DNA of 64,000 nucleotides, taken from Pedobacter lusitanus. GTDB lineage: Bacteria > Bacteroidota > Bacteroidia > Sphingobacteriales > Sphingobacteriaceae. The stretch is from positions 3,782,001-3,846,000 of the forward strand of contig NZ_CP157278.1 in assembly GCF_040026395.1 (NCBI RefSeq), given 5' to 3'. The stretch's first letter is position 1; each line of letters opens with the position of its first letter. Below the pieces are notes generated by a model that had not been told where the DNA came from, did no database searches, and worked only from the letters and a program-made list of their open reading frames with translations. A program made the position numbers and the translations under genes. Below are positions 52,401-61,356 of this stretch, one piece after another.

Positions 52401-52479
52401 CCGTACCGGCAGTACTTAAAAATAAAGCGATCCCGAAGACTGCTTTTGATAAAAAGTTTGGTTTGATTAATTTGAACAT
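49465..52479 (-). CDS. Large secreted glycoside-hydrolase-like protein (GH123-like domain)
   Basis: 1004 residues, signal peptide to about residue 30 (ending SQAQQ). A beta-rich first half (about 35-620) precedes a TIM-barrel-like half with NPYINYPFIAHDAMKN, GIDGIYLDDVAYDR, GHPGIIDLHSANQYN and RMPWSANADPRPIWKTWDNFGI, and a short C-terminal beta domain. I associate this with glycoside hydrolases of the GH123-like/DUF6067 type in Bacteroidota. The aspartates of IYLDD are likely in the active site. Substrate unknown. It lies alone on the minus strand, with a LacI-type operator candidate about 95 bases upstream. Confidence 0.6.
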   Translation of the reverse strand: MFKLIKPNFLSKAVFGIALFLSTAGTGSQAQQLKYVSGNSTWDADSLGNHRAVVQVPVSGPVARAVIEWRRKDNPANKEIIVIDARSNQRILNVKTESLSRETGTIYFEPVSGAGTYYIYYLPFHVQPGSNYPTAIYKKPNDRTAVAWTNKITSKPITAKIDYLESFNQLNSFYPMEVIATAKEVNALISKNKDQPYLIFPEDRLHPVKMEKDLPLRWILKGTGKTFTDTADRGENFSFQLGLFAASKDLHNVKLKFTDLKSSAGDVIPAKLISCLNTDGINWDNKILSKQVDINKNDIQSLWCLLDIPKNTNPATYRGTVTVTANGTAPVPVQINLVVSQKTAVNGGVNEPWKQTRLTWLNSSLGQKNDLIGPYIPLKINGNTISLLGRKLILGNDGMPAQIESFFTEEMTAIDQQARPLLASPFALIAEQTDGTALKWKTGKPTIRQVEPGEVIWTATNTSSKLQMDIKASLEFDGFVNYSVKLTALSDVNLKDIRMVIPFKKEVAEYMMGLNLKGGKIPADYKWKWDVAHKNQDGAWIGAVNAGIRFALKDEHYTRPLNTNFYLDKPLLLPSSWGNHDKGGIDIQQNALNTSVTNYSGAREMKAGDTLHYNFNLMITPFHTLNTGDQWATRYYHKYNNVDTIKATGATVVNIHHGTAINPYINYPFIAHDAMKNYIDSAHHLGLKVKIYNTVREVSNSAYELAPLRSLGHEVFSKGKGGGYAWLQEHLNADYIAAWYVPEVKDAAIINSGMSRWHNYYVEGMSWLVQNIGIDGIYLDDVAYDRTTMKRIKRVLTQNGHPGIIDLHSANQYNKRDGFNNSANLYMDHFPYLNRLWFGENFDYENNTQDFYLTEISGIPFGLMGEMLEGGGNPWRGMVYGMTNRMPWSANADPRPIWKTWDNFGIRQSRMIGYWVKNNPVKTTQQDVLATVYLKDKKALVAIASWAKEDTKVKLVIDWKALGIDPKKATLTAPAIKNFQTAQTIAANEEIIVKKGQGLMLIIE

Positions 52480-52573
52480 GACCTTAGGTTAGGTTGATTT
52501 GCCTGACATGAAGGTATTCATTTTAATCCCGAAAGACCTGAAAAGGGATCCGTTTTAGGCCCGAATTTCTACG

Positions 52574-52583
52574 CAAACGTTTG
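52574..52583. promoter_or_regulatory. LacI-type operator candidate
   Basis: Perfect palindrome CAAACGTTTG, the core of many LacI/CcpA-family operators (central CG, A/T-rich arms). It lies 95 bases upstream of the glycoside-hydrolase start and 190 bases past the end of the 115-residue gene. The remaining intergenic region 52480-52775 shows nothing else. Confidence 0.4.
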
Positions 52584-52775
52584 AAATGGTGCAGCATTAA
52601 ACCTTTCCTGAAAGCTCCTTTACAGATAAGTAACTGTGTATTTCAGCCCGGCTATGCATCAATGAGGTGATCCTGTTTCCAGGCAGTGAAGAGATGAAAG
52701 AACTGCCTCCGGAATTAGGGAAATAATCTGCACAAAGGGAAGTCCATTCTTTTTTCCTTTGTGCAGATCAGTTGT

Positions 52776-53123
52776 TTATTTAAATAATTCCTGCAGATCT
52801 CTGTCAGCAGTAGGGATTTTTTTCAGAAAATCATCAAACCCCGTTCCTTCCTGAGAACTGTACATTCCATAGGCATCTATAATATAACCGATCTGACCTT
52901 CTTTATCTTCCAGTAAATAAAGGACAGAATTATCTCCCGGATCTGAATCACCTTCAAAACGATAAGTTTTTATAATAGTCAGATCCTCCGGGTTATAGAT
53001 TTTGTGCAGACCGACCCCTTGCATCTTACCATGATCCGTCATCTTTATTTCGTTATCTAGCCCTTTTTGCCTTAGTTTTTCTAAAATCTGGCTAAGTGTG
53101 TTCATTTCAGCTGGTTGTTCCAT
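52776..53123 (-). CDS. Small conserved Bacteroidota protein of unknown function
   Basis: 115 residues, with EDLTIIKTYRFEGDSDPGDN and LYLLEDKEGQIGYIIDAYGMY. I recall such short proteins in many Bacteroidota, often misnamed 'phosphoribosylpyrophosphate synthetase' although too short for that enzyme and lacking its PRPP loop. The initiator may be at residue 1 or 7 (both Met). It is on the same strand as trehalase, 54 bases downstream of its stop, possibly cotranscribed. Confidence 0.75.
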   Translation of the reverse strand: MEQPAEMNTLSQILEKLRQKGLDNEIKMTDHGKMQGVGLHKIYNPEDLTIIKTYRFEGDSDPGDNSVLYLLEDKEGQIGYIIDAYGMYSSQEGTGFDDFLKKIPTADRDLQELFK

Positions 53124-53177
53124 AATAAAGGTTGTTTGCCTATTAAAACAAAGCCTTTTATAAATGGTTTTCTTTTT

Positions 53178-54728
53178 TTACAGCGTATAACCGTATTTCT
53201 TCATCAGTGAAAGTAATACGCCATTTGTCCATCCGAACCCGTCCTGAGAGGCGTATTCTCCACCTCCGGCCTTCAGTTGAAGATCAACAACATTATATTT
53301 CTCCATTAATTTGCCTGTTCTTTTGTAAACGTTGGTGTTTAAATCGATCCAGCGTACAGAAATATCTTTTTCCAGGTCATGGAAACCATAATTACCCAGT
53401 CCGTTAATGGCTATCCATTGCAAAGGGGCCCATCCGTTAGGCGCATCCCACTGCTGATGCGTGTTCAGTGGTGTAGAAACCAATCCGCCTGGTTTAAGGA
53501 ATTTTTGCTGTAATATGTTTTTGGCCAGTTTAGCCTGTCTGAGATCTGCAAGATTGAAAAACAGCGGATACATGCCTGCCAGACTTAGTACCGGAGCCTG
53601 TTTTTTTGTTTTGATATTGTAATCCGTGAACCAGGATTGCTGCGGAGACCAGAAATATTTTTGCATACTGGTTTTTCTTTTTAAAGCCAGGGCGCGGAAC
53701 TGTTTTTCTTTGGCTGTATCCTTTTGAAGAGCATAACATTGCTGCAGGGTAACTTCCAGGTTATAGAGTAAACAATTTAAATCCACAGGGACTATTTGTG
53801 TGGTTTGAATGGTTTTTAACTGCATGCCGTCTGCGAGCCATCTGCTGCTGAAATCCCATCCGCTTTCTGCTGCAGATCTGATATCACGATACACTTCGGG
53901 GTTATTTTGTGCTGCCTGTCTGCCGATTAGTACATCTTCTTTATAAGATTCTTGTCTGGGTGTATTTAACTGGTCATAATAGCGGTTTAACTTGCTGCCG
54001 TCAGGCATGACCACTACATGTCTGGTTGGTGCTGACTGATCCATCCAGTATGCATATTCTTTTTCCAGAACAGGTAAATAAGTGCTGTATATAGCTTCTC
54101 CCTTAATTTTGGCAAGCAGGCCAATCATCAGGGAGAAAAACGGAGGTTGTGATCTGCTGAGGTAATAATTTCTGTTTCCATTTGGAATATGTCCGTTCTG
54201 ATCTATCAGGTAGGCGAAGTTTTTGATCATATTCTCAATGGTTTCATTTTCTCCCGAAACCTGTAAACCCAGCATAGTGAAATAACTGTCCCAATAATAA
54301 ACCTCTCTGAAGCGTCCGCCTGGTACAATATAAGGAGACGGCAGATCAAGCAGGGAGCTGTTCGCAATTTTTGCTGCCGGTTTACGGCGCAGTGCTTCCC
54401 ATAGTTCATTAATATGTGCTGCAACTGGTTTGTTGGCTGTGATGACAGCAGTCGTAGCGGTATCAGGGAGGATAAAGTTCTCTTTAACAAAATTCAGCGT
54501 ACTGAAGCTGGTATTGGCCTTTTTCAGTGCAATGTAATCTGCCAGAATTTTAGCAGGCTCTCTTTTAGGGATACAGTCTACAAATGTTTTTCCGTCTTTA
54601 AGTACGTTCTGCATTTGTACATCAATAAATAATTGTCCGTATAACTGATCAGGAGTTTTAGTCTGCGCTTTAACACTTCCAAATTGAAGCCCTATAAACA
54701 GGATTAATATAAATCTGTGCATCATCAT
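53178..54728 (-). CDS. treA: Trehalase (GH37), secreted
   Basis: 516 residues with a signal peptide (MMMHRFILILFIGLQFGSV, cleaved near AQT). Both GH37 signatures are present: PGGRFREVYYWDSY at 136-149 and QWDAPNGWAP starting at Gln426. It hydrolyses trehalose to two glucose molecules in the periplasm or outside. There is no transporter or SusC/D gene nearby. The gene lies upstream of the 115-residue protein on the minus strand. Confidence 0.95.
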   Translation of the reverse strand: MMMHRFILILFIGLQFGSVKAQTKTPDQLYGQLFIDVQMQNVLKDGKTFVDCIPKREPAKILADYIALKKANTSFSTLNFVKENFILPDTATTAVITANKPVAAHINELWEALRRKPAAKIANSSLLDLPSPYIVPGGRFREVYYWDSYFTMLGLQVSGENETIENMIKNFAYLIDQNGHIPNGNRNYYLSRSQPPFFSLMIGLLAKIKGEAIYSTYLPVLEKEYAYWMDQSAPTRHVVVMPDGSKLNRYYDQLNTPRQESYKEDVLIGRQAAQNNPEVYRDIRSAAESGWDFSSRWLADGMQLKTIQTTQIVPVDLNCLLYNLEVTLQQCYALQKDTAKEKQFRALALKRKTSMQKYFWSPQQSWFTDYNIKTKKQAPVLSLAGMYPLFFNLADLRQAKLAKNILQQKFLKPGGLVSTPLNTHQQWDAPNGWAPLQWIAINGLGNYGFHDLEKDISVRWIDLNTNVYKRTGKLMEKYNVVDLQLKAGGGEYASQDGFGWTNGVLLSLMKKYGYTL

Positions 54729-54807
54729 ATTTTATTATTGAATAATAATAATACGATTTATTCCGGGTTTTATCTGCCTGTATATGAATTAATATCAGGG
54801 ACCCTGT

Positions 54808-54872
54808 GAGTCCACCCCGAGTCCACAATGAGTCCACGTTGAGTCCACCTTTTTGCGTAAAAAGGTGGACTC
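54808..54872. repeat. In-phase 11-bp repeat ending in a 14-bp hairpin
   Basis: GAGTCCAC occurs at 54808, 54819, 54830 and 54841, exactly 11 bp apart (unit GAGTCCACNNN). The fourth copy starts a perfect 14-bp stem (54841-54854 with 54859-54872, loop GCGT), so an inverted copy GTGGACTC lies at 54865-54872. No gene is seen here; the array is 129 bases before the metK stop and about 80 bases upstream of the trehalase start (minus strand). Confidence 0.9.
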
Positions 54873-54942
54873 GCTATGGAGTTGTGATGAACCTGATGCG
54901 GACAGGCAGGAATGCAGACCGCAGGACAACCGGATGTTAAAC

Positions 54943-54978
54943 AAAAAAAGAGCGGTGTCTGTACAGACACCGCTCTTT
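54943..54978 (-). terminator. Terminator of metK
   Basis: A 32-bp perfect palindrome (54947-54978; arm AAAGAGCGGTGTCTGT) followed on the minus strand by a T-run (A7 at 54943-54949 on the plus strand). Stem and T-run lie 23 bases after the metK stop. Confidence 0.88.
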
Positions 54979-55000
54979 CAATTATGAATATTATACCGGA

Positions 55001-56269
55001 TTATAGAGAAAATGCTTTTTTAACAGCATCTACATAGTCTAATTTTTCCCAGGTAAATAATTCTACTGTGATTTCTTTTTCAACACCGTTAGAAGCTTTG
55101 AATACTTTGGTGATTACTTCGTTATTTTTACCAAAGTGACCATAAGCTGCAGTTTCTGAATAAATCGGGTTTCTCAGTTTTAAACGGGTTTCAATACCAT
55201 AAGGAGTCATGTCGAAGATTTTTTCTACTTCTTTCGCTATCTGACCATCAGTAAGTAATTTGCCGTCTGCGTCTTTAACTTTTGCAGTACCGTAAGTATT
55301 TACGTAAATACCCATAGGCTGAGCAACACCGATTGCATAAGATACCTGAACCAGGATTTCGTCTGCAACACCGGCAGCTACCAGGTTTTTTGCAATATGT
55401 CTGGTTGCATAAGCGGCAGAACGGTCAACTTTAGAAGGATCTTTTCCTGAAAAAGCACCACCACCATGTGCACCTTTACCACCATAAGTATCAACGATGA
55501 TTTTTCTTCCTGTCAGACCTGTATCACCATGCGGACCACCAATAACGAATTTACCGGTTGGGTTAATGTGATATTTAATATCCTTGTTGAACAGTTTGCT
55601 GAACTGAGGATATTGACTTGATACACGTGGAATCAGGATATTGATAATATCGTCATTTATCTTTTTAAGCATGGCAGGCTCATCGTCGAAATCATCATGT
55701 TGTGTAGAGACAACGATAGAATCGATTCTTACCGGCTCATTGTTATCATTATACTCTAAAGTAACCTGAGATTTTGCATCAGGACGCAGGTAGGTGATTT
55801 CAGTGTTTTCGCGACGGATTGCAGCTAATTCAATCAGAATTTTGTGTGCAAGATCCAGTGCAAGAGGCATGAAGTTTTCAGTTTCTCTTGTTGCGTAACC
55901 AAACATCATTCCCTGGTCACCAGCTCCCTGAGTTGTTTTGTCTTCTTTATCTACACCCTGATTGATATCAGGAGATTGCTCGTGAATTGCAGAAAGCACA
56001 CTACAAGAGTTACTGTCAAACATATATTCACCTTTAGTATAACCAATTTTATTGATTACTTCTCTTGCGATCTTCTGGACATCAAGATAGGCGGTTGATT
56101 TTACTTCGCCAGCCAGGAAAACCTGTCCGGTAGTTACTAAAGTTTCACAGGCAACTTTTGATTCAGGATCAAATGCTAAAAAATTATCAATTAGTGCATC
56201 CGAAATTTGATCTGCTACTTTATCAGGATGGCCTTCAGAAACAGATTCTGATGTAAATAAATATGACAT
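55001..56269 (-). CDS. metK: S-adenosylmethionine synthetase
   Basis: 422 residues; forms S-adenosylmethionine from methionine and ATP. Clear family motifs: [48 protein letters not shown] and [15 protein letters not shown] little longer than the E. coli enzyme, as usual in Bacteroidota. Monocistronic, with a strong terminator. I see no SAM-responsive riboswitch in the 154 bases upstream. Confidence 0.97.
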   Translation of the reverse strand: MSYLFTSESVSEGHPDKVADQISDALIDNFLAFDPESKVACETLVTTGQVFLAGEVKSTAYLDVQKIAREVINKIGYTKGEYMFDSNSCSVLSAIHEQSPDINQGVDKEDKTTQGAGDQGMMFGYATRETENFMPLALDLAHKILIELAAIRRENTEITYLRPDAKSQVTLEYNDNNEPVRIDSIVVSTQHDDFDDEPAMLKKINDDIINILIPRVSSQYPQFSKLFNKDIKYHINPTGKFVIGGPHGDTGLTGRKIIVDTYGGKGAHGGGAFSGKDPSKVDRSAAYATRHIAKNLVAAGVADEILVQVSYAIGVAQPMGIYVNTYGTAKVKDADGKLLTDGQIAKEVEKIFDMTPYGIETRLKLRNPIYSETAAYGHFGKNNEVITKVFKASNGVEKEITVELFTWEKLDYVDAVKKAFSL

Positions 56270-56501
56270 TTTAAATAATTAGTTTATTAATCAACAATTT
56301 TTTAAAATGGACATTGACCCCGTATAAACAGGCAGTAAAATGAAGTGTATGAATGGTTAGCACTTTTTTTTACGTGGTTGCAATCCCGTCATGTTAACAT
56401 AACATCGCAAATCAGTCCACCTTTTGAATGCAAAATTACTATATATATTCAAAATAGTCAAAAAATATCAATTATTTTGTGCCATAATTAAATCATATCC
56501 T

Positions 56502-57407
56502 TTGGCAAAGTCGAACATTCTATTTATTATTAATCCTATATCCGGGGGTAAGGATAAATTAAAGATCCCTGCTATAATAGATGCCAACCTGGACAGGTCC
56601 AGGTTTAATCCTAATTATAGTTTTACGGAGTATGTAGGACATGCTGCAGAGATAGCGGAAGAAGCTGCGAATAAGAACTTTGATATTATTGTTGCCGTAG
56701 GCGGTGATGGAACGATCAATGAAATTGCAGCAAAAGTAATGCAGCAGCAAAAAATCCTTGGAATTATTCCCTTTGGTTCAGGAAATGGTTTGGCCCGTTT
56801 TTTAAAAATACCGATGAATACCGCGAAAGCTATTCAGGTATTAAACAAACTGAATGTGATTAAAATAGATACGGGAACATTCAATGATAAATTTTTCTTT
56901 AATATGGCAGGTATGGGATTTGATGCCCATATCAGTTCTGTATTTGTGGGGAATAAAAAAAGAGGATTATCTGGTTATCTTAAACTGGGATTTAAGGAAA
57001 TGATTAATTATAAACCTGAAACCTATCATATCCGGATTGATGGGGTGGGTTATACCAGAACAGCTTTTGTGGTTAGTGTAGCAAACTCTTCTCAATATGG
57101 AAATAATGCACACGTTTCTCCACAAGCCTCAGTAACAGATGGTTTGCTGGATGTTTGTATTATAAAATCATTCCCTTTATATAAATTACCGGTACTGGCT
57201 TATCATATGCTGAGTGCTACCACTGATCGTTCTGACCTGGTAGAGATTATCAAAGGGAAAGATATACAGATTACCAGGGTGGAAGATGCGGCTATACATA
57301 TTGACGGAGAGCCTTATTTTATGGGCAGAGAGATCGCGGTAAGTATTTCTCCTTTGTCTTTAAATGTAATTGTACCACCGGAGATGGGTATTACGGTTCC
57401 GGAATAA
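56502..57407 (+). CDS. Diacylglycerol/sphingosine kinase-like lipid kinase (YegS/DagK family)
   Basis: 301 residues from TTG 56502, where the protein reads AKSNILFIINPISGGKDKL, the normal start of the family. An upstream TTG at 56424 would add 26 residues with no counterpart. The ATP-binding motif VAVGGDGTINEIA and GIIPFGSGNGLARFLKIP are diagnostic. It phosphorylates diacylglycerol or a related lipid at the inner membrane. The SUI1-like gene starts 39 bases downstream. Start choice is moderately certain. Confidence 0.88.
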   Translation: MAKSNILFIINPISGGKDKLKIPAIIDANLDRSRFNPNYSFTEYVGHAAEIAEEAANKNFDIIVAVGGDGTINEIAAKVMQQQKILGIIPFGSGNGLARFLKIPMNTAKAIQVLNKLNVIKIDTGTFNDKFFFNMAGMGFDAHISSVFVGNKKRGLSGYLKLGFKEMINYKPETYHIRIDGVGYTRTAFVVSVANSSQYGNNAHVSPQASVTDGLLDVCIIKSFPLYKLPVLAYHMLSATTDRSDLVEIIKGKDIQITRVEDAAIHIDGEPYFMGREIAVSISPLSLNVIVPPEMGITVPE

Positions 57408-57446
57408 TTTAAGGCCGGTTATTGAAAAAAAGAAAATAAATAACAG

Positions 57447-57800
57447 ATGAAACCGAATAAAAAGTCATTGAGCGATCTTGGAGGAATCATGTATTCTACA
57501 GATCCTTCTTATAGTTTTGAAAATGAGGATGATACGGCGCAGGAAGTGGTTGCGAATAATCAGCAGGATCTGCGTGTGATGCTGGACCGTAAGAACAGGG
57601 GAGGGAAAGCTGTTACACTGATTACCGGTTATCGGGGTAGTGCAGCAGATTTGGAGAAGCTCTCCAAAATGCTGAAGACTAAATGCGGGGTAGGTGGAAG
57701 TGCCAAAGACGGAGAGATTATTATCCAGGGTGATTTCAGAGATAAGGTTGTTTTGATGCTTCAGAAAGAAGGATATAAAGTGAAAAAATCCGGCGGATAA
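57447..57800 (+). CDS. SUI1/eIF1-like translation factor (YciH family)
   Basis: 117 residues. The C-terminal half has the SUI1 fold signature RKNRGGKAVTLITGY, then LEKLSKMLKTKCGVGGSAKDGEIIIQGDF and VVLMLQKEGYKVKKSGG. The N-terminal half is acidic. The bacterial homologue YciH may influence start-codon selection. Likely cotranscribed with the lipid kinase gene upstream; pckA downstream has its own promoter-like sequence. Confidence 0.9.
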   Translation: MKPNKKSLSDLGGIMYSTDPSYSFENEDDTAQEVVANNQQDLRVMLDRKNRGGKAVTLITGYRGSAADLEKLSKMLKTKCGVGGSAKDGEIIIQGDFRDKVVLMLQKEGYKVKKSGG

Positions 57801-57905
57801 TAGTGTGGTTAATTATCTGATATTCAGTTAATTGTATTATAGTGTATATGCCACAATAAGTGAAATATTTCCTTTGGAATGATAATTTTTCAATAAATAT
57901 CTCCT

Positions 57906-57913
57906 TAACTTTG
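57906..57913 (+). promoter_or_regulatory. -7 promoter element of pckA
   Basis: TAACTTTG fits TAnnTTTG, 20 bases before the start codon 57934. A T-rich stretch precedes it but no clear TTTG at the usual distance. Confidence 0.4.
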
Positions 57914-57933
57914 CCTAAACAAATAATCATTTT

Positions 57934-59538
57934 ATGAGCAAAGTTTTAATGCCTAAACCAGACTTATCCCGGTTGAATTTGGGTACTGATAATGCATACT
58001 ATCAGTTAAGCGTACCGCAACTGATAGAAGAAGCGATCAATAACGGAGAGGGTACGCTCTCATCTTCAGGTGCTTTGGCAATTGACACTGGTAAATTTAC
58101 CGGTCGTTCGCCAAAAGACAGGTTTATAGTACTGGATGATATTACAAGAGATTCAGTTTGGTGGGGCGATATTAATATCCAGTTTAGTCAGTCAGATTTC
58201 AAGTCGTTGCTGCACAAAGTTTGTGCGCACCTTAACAAAGACAAATTTTATGTAAGAGACGCTTATGCCTGTGCCGATGATGCCTATAAAATGAGTATAA
58301 GGGTCATCACTGAAACTGCTTATCAAAATCTATTTGCCAATAACCTATTCCTGAGACCGGAAGCCGGAGAGACTATTGAAAATCCGGAGTGGACTATTAT
58401 TGCTGCGCCAACTTTTCTGGCAGATCCTGCCGTTGACGGAACACGCCAGGCAAATTTTGCCATTCTGAATTTTTCAGAAAAAATAATCCTGATAGGGGGA
58501 ACAGGATATACCGGCGAAATTAAAAAGGGAATTTTCTCTGTTTTAAATTTCATTCTGCCTGAGCAGAAAAATACACTGTCGATGCACTGTTCAGCGAATG
58601 TTGGTGCTGATGGCGATACAGCTATATTCTTTGGCCTTTCGGGAACAGGTAAAACCACTTTATCTGCTGATCCTGCAAGAGGATTAATCGGTGATGATGA
58701 GCATGGCTGGGGTGATTCTTCTGTTTTCAATTTTGAAGGAGGATGTTATGCGAAGTGTGTGGATCTGACTGCAGAAAAAGAACCGCAGATCTATAATGCA
58801 ATCAAATTTGGCTCATTACTGGAGAATATCAATTATTTTCCGGGTACCAGAGATGTTGATTTTTCAAATATTGAAAAAACAGAGAATACAAGGGTAGCTT
58901 ACCCAATCAATTATATTGATAATGCGGTTTTACCTTCTATTGCAGGTATGCCTAAAAATATTTTCTTCCTGACTGCAGATGCTTTTGGGGTTTTACCTCC
59001 ATTATCAAAATTAAATCCGGGTCAGGCGATGTTTCATTTCATTTCCGGCTATACAGCTAAGGTAGCGGGTACTGAAGCAGGCGTAACGGAGCCACAGGTG
59101 ACTTTCTCTGCCTGTTTTGGTAAAGCTTTCCTGCCATTGCACCCTACTAAATATGCGGACCTGCTTGGAAAGAAAATGGAAGAGCATAAAGTTAATGTAT
59201 GGCTGGTGAATACCGGTTGGAGCGGAGGAGCGTATGGTGTAGGTCAGCGCATGAAATTAAGTTATACACGTGCTTTGATTACAGCGGCCTTAAATGGAGA
59301 ACTGGATGCTGCAACATTTACTGAACATCCTGTTTTTGGCTTACAAATGCCAGATGCCTGTCCGGGTGTTCCTGCTGAAATATTAAACCCAAGAAATACC
59401 TGGTCGGACAAACAAAATTACGATCATAAAGCAAATGAACTTGCCAAAGCGTTTATTGACAACTTTAAGCAATTTGAAGAGTTCGCAAACGATGAAATAC
59501 TGAAATCAGTCCCAAAAGTTGTAGAAATCACACTTTAA
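57934..59538 (+). CDS. pckA: Phosphoenolpyruvate carboxykinase (ATP)
   Basis: 534 residues; makes phosphoenolpyruvate from oxaloacetate and ATP, the first gluconeogenic step. The P-loop GLSGTGKTTLS is at about 234-244, followed by GDDEHGWGD with metal-binding aspartates and NFEGGCYAKCVDL. TGRSPKDRFIV is near the start (substrate site). It is full length for this class, preceded by its own promoter-like sequence and followed by a strong terminator. Confidence 0.97.
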   Translation: MSKVLMPKPDLSRLNLGTDNAYYQLSVPQLIEEAINNGEGTLSSSGALAIDTGKFTGRSPKDRFIVLDDITRDSVWWGDINIQFSQSDFKSLLHKVCAHLNKDKFYVRDAYACADDAYKMSIRVITETAYQNLFANNLFLRPEAGETIENPEWTIIAAPTFLADPAVDGTRQANFAILNFSEKIILIGGTGYTGEIKKGIFSVLNFILPEQKNTLSMHCSANVGADGDTAIFFGLSGTGKTTLSADPARGLIGDDEHGWGDSSVFNFEGGCYAKCVDLTAEKEPQIYNAIKFGSLLENINYFPGTRDVDFSNIEKTENTRVAYPINYIDNAVLPSIAGMPKNIFFLTADAFGVLPPLSKLNPGQAMFHFISGYTAKVAGTEAGVTEPQVTFSACFGKAFLPLHPTKYADLLGKKMEEHKVNVWLVNTGWSGGAYGVGQRMKLSYTRALITAALNGELDAATFTEHPVFGLQMPDACPGVPAEILNPRNTWSDKQNYDHKANELAKAFIDNFKQFEEFANDEILKSVPKVVEITL

Positions 59539-59593
59539 ATCATTTTTTTTAAGGAAAAATTTGCATTTCAATTTTTTTTTAGTTTTCATTGTG

Positions 59594-59626
59594 AAAGATT
59601 GTCTCCTAACCGAGACAATCTTTTTT
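59594..59626 (+). terminator. Terminator of pckA
   Basis: AGATTGTCTC (59596-59605) pairs perfectly with GAGACAATCT (59612-59621); loop of 6 nt; T-run follows. Confidence 0.92.
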
Positions 59627-59690
59627 AATATAAGCTACGCGACGACAGAATTATTGCGAAAATCAAATTTACCTGGTAATGATAATTTAA

Positions 59691-59720
59691 TTTGGAATTA
59701 AAATCAAAGTTGTAGATTTG
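59691..59720 (+). promoter_or_regulatory. Promoter of the ExbB-ExbD-TonB operon
   Basis: TTTG at 59691-59694, 18-nt spacer, TAGATTTG at 59713-59720: a strong Bacteroidota promoter. It gives a leader of about 95 nt to the ExbB start, longer than usual here. Confidence 0.75.
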
Positions 59721-59820
59721 TTATTGCAACATTTGATTCTATTCGTCGTTGTGTGTATTACGAGATATTTAATCTAAATTTAAAAAAAAACAAAGTACTA
59801 AAAACTCAAAAACTAAAAAA

Positions 59821-60648
59821 ATGGCAAACGCACCAAAACCAACAACAGTTAAAAAGGAAAGCTCATCAGCTTCAAATCTATTCGCTACTCTAGTCATTCC
59901 AATTTGTATTATCATCGCGGCACTTATCTACAAATTTGTTCTTGGAGATGCAAATAACTTTATTGACAACAACGTTGAGAACTTACCTAAAGTTGGTAAC
60001 TATGCAGGTATGGCTTACAAAGGTGGACCAATCGTTCCAGTCTTAATGGGTATGCTTTTAATGGTAATCGTATTCTCAGTAGAACGTTTCATCGTTATCG
60101 GAAAAGCAACTGGTACATCTAGTTTAGATGCTTTTGTGAAAAAAGTACAAACTCTTTTAAATTCAAATAATATCGAAGCAGCTATGGCTGAGTGCGATAA
60201 ACAACAAGGTTCGGTTGCTAACGTAATCAAATCTGGTTTGAAAAAATATCGTGAGATGGAAGTTGAAGCAAACATGGATACAGATCAGAAATGTTTAGCT
60301 ATCCAGAAAGATATCGAAGAAGCTACAACATTAGAAATGCCAATGTTAGAGCAAAACTTAACTGTAATCGCAACATTAGTATCAGTAGGTACATTAATGG
60401 GATTATTAGGAACAGTAACAGGTATGATCAAGGCGTTTGGTGGTTTAGGTGCTTCTGGAGCTCCGGATTCAGCAGCGTTAGCAACAGGTATCTCTGAGGC
60501 ACTAATCAACACAGCTACTGGTATCGGTACTTCAACTTTAGCGATCATCATGTACAACATCCTGACTTCTAAAATTGATAAATTAACTTATGCAATTGAT
60601 GAAGCTGGTTTTAGCATCATCCAAACTTATGCTTCTACGCATAAATAG
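59821..60648 (+). CDS. exbB: ExbB/TolQ-type proton channel protein
   Basis: 275 residues, three transmembrane segments (about 23-43; 65-88; 175-215) and the MotA/TolQ/ExbB core LTVIATLVSVGTLMGLLGTV. It forms a pentamer around an ExbD dimer, converting the proton motive force into mechanical work for TonB. A lysine- and proline-rich N-terminus (NAPKPTTVKKESSS) is unlike classical E. coli ExbB. It opens the five-gene ExbB-ExbD-ExbD-TonB operon and has a strong promoter. Confidence 0.93.
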   Translation: MANAPKPTTVKKESSSASNLFATLVIPICIIIAALIYKFVLGDANNFIDNNVENLPKVGNYAGMAYKGGPIVPVLMGMLLMVIVFSVERFIVIGKATGTSSLDAFVKKVQTLLNSNNIEAAMAECDKQQGSVANVIKSGLKKYREMEVEANMDTDQKCLAIQKDIEEATTLEMPMLEQNLTVIATLVSVGTLMGLLGTVTGMIKAFGGLGASGAPDSAALATGISEALINTATGIGTSTLAIIMYNILTSKIDKLTYAIDEAGFSIIQTYASTHK

Positions 60649-60734
60649 AAAATAATGTAATTTTTTTTTACCGGCTTTATGGAAAACCGGAAGAATTAAC
60701 ATCATTATACAAAACATAAGTAATTTTTAAAATT

Positions 60735-61349
60735 ATGCCTAGAGCAAAGGTTCAAAGAAAGAGTACCTCGATTGATATGACCGCCATGTGCGACGTGTCC
60801 TTCCTGTTACTTACTTACTTTATTTTATCAGCAACAGCAAAACAACCGGATCCTTTGGATGTAAGACTTCCTACTTCAACGTATAAGATCAAAGTTCCTG
60901 AAAAGGACATTGCAATCTTAACGATTGGTGCAGACAAAGTTTTCTTCGAAGCTGCTGGTCAGGATATCAAAGTAGCTACGCTGGAAAAAATAGGTGAGCA
61001 ATATAAAATTAATTTCACGCCAGAAGAGAAAAAACGCTTTAGCGTTATAGGCTCATTTGGTGTTCCAATTCAGAGCTTGAAACAGTTCGTGATGCTGGAC
61101 GGAGAGAAAAGAAAGAAATCAGGTCTGGAAACAGGTATACCTACAGATTCTACCAATAATCAATTGGCAGACTGGATTCTTCAATCCCGTAAAGCAGTTG
61201 CTGAGCTGCATTCTGAAGGAATGAGAGTAAGTATTAAAGGCGATGCCGATGAAGGTTATCCAATGGTCAAAAAAATTGTTGACATCCTTCAAAAACAAAA
61301 AATTAACAAATTCAGTTTAATCACCACTGCTGAAGGCGGTAGCAAATAA
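60735..61349 (+). CDS. exbD: ExbD/TolR-type protein, first copy
   Basis: 204 residues. The N-terminal anchor has the family's essential aspartate: IDMTAMCDVSFLLLTYFILSATAK (Asp near residue 19). The periplasmic part is longer than in enterobacterial ExbD and includes LAIL-free helices and PIQSLKQFVMLDGEKRK. It transmits energy between ExbB and TonB. The gene sits between ExbB and a second, more diverged ExbD. Confidence 0.9.
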   Translation: MPRAKVQRKSTSIDMTAMCDVSFLLLTYFILSATAKQPDPLDVRLPTSTYKIKVPEKDIAILTIGADKVFFEAAGQDIKVATLEKIGEQYKINFTPEEKKRFSVIGSFGVPIQSLKQFVMLDGEKRKKSGLETGIPTDSTNNQLADWILQSRKAVAELHSEGMRVSIKGDADEGYPMVKKIVDILQKQKINKFSLITTAEGGSK

Positions 61350-61356
61350 TTAGAAC

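Noticed and set aside
54770..54970. Minus-strand frame across the GAGTCCAC repeats (starts MSVQTPLFF)
   Set aside because: Composition and position over a terminator and repeat array; no similarity pattern of a protein; judged a chance frame.
56270..56501. SAM-sensing riboswitch upstream of metK
   Set aside because: No conserved helices or purine-rich core typical of SAM riboswitches seen in the short leader.
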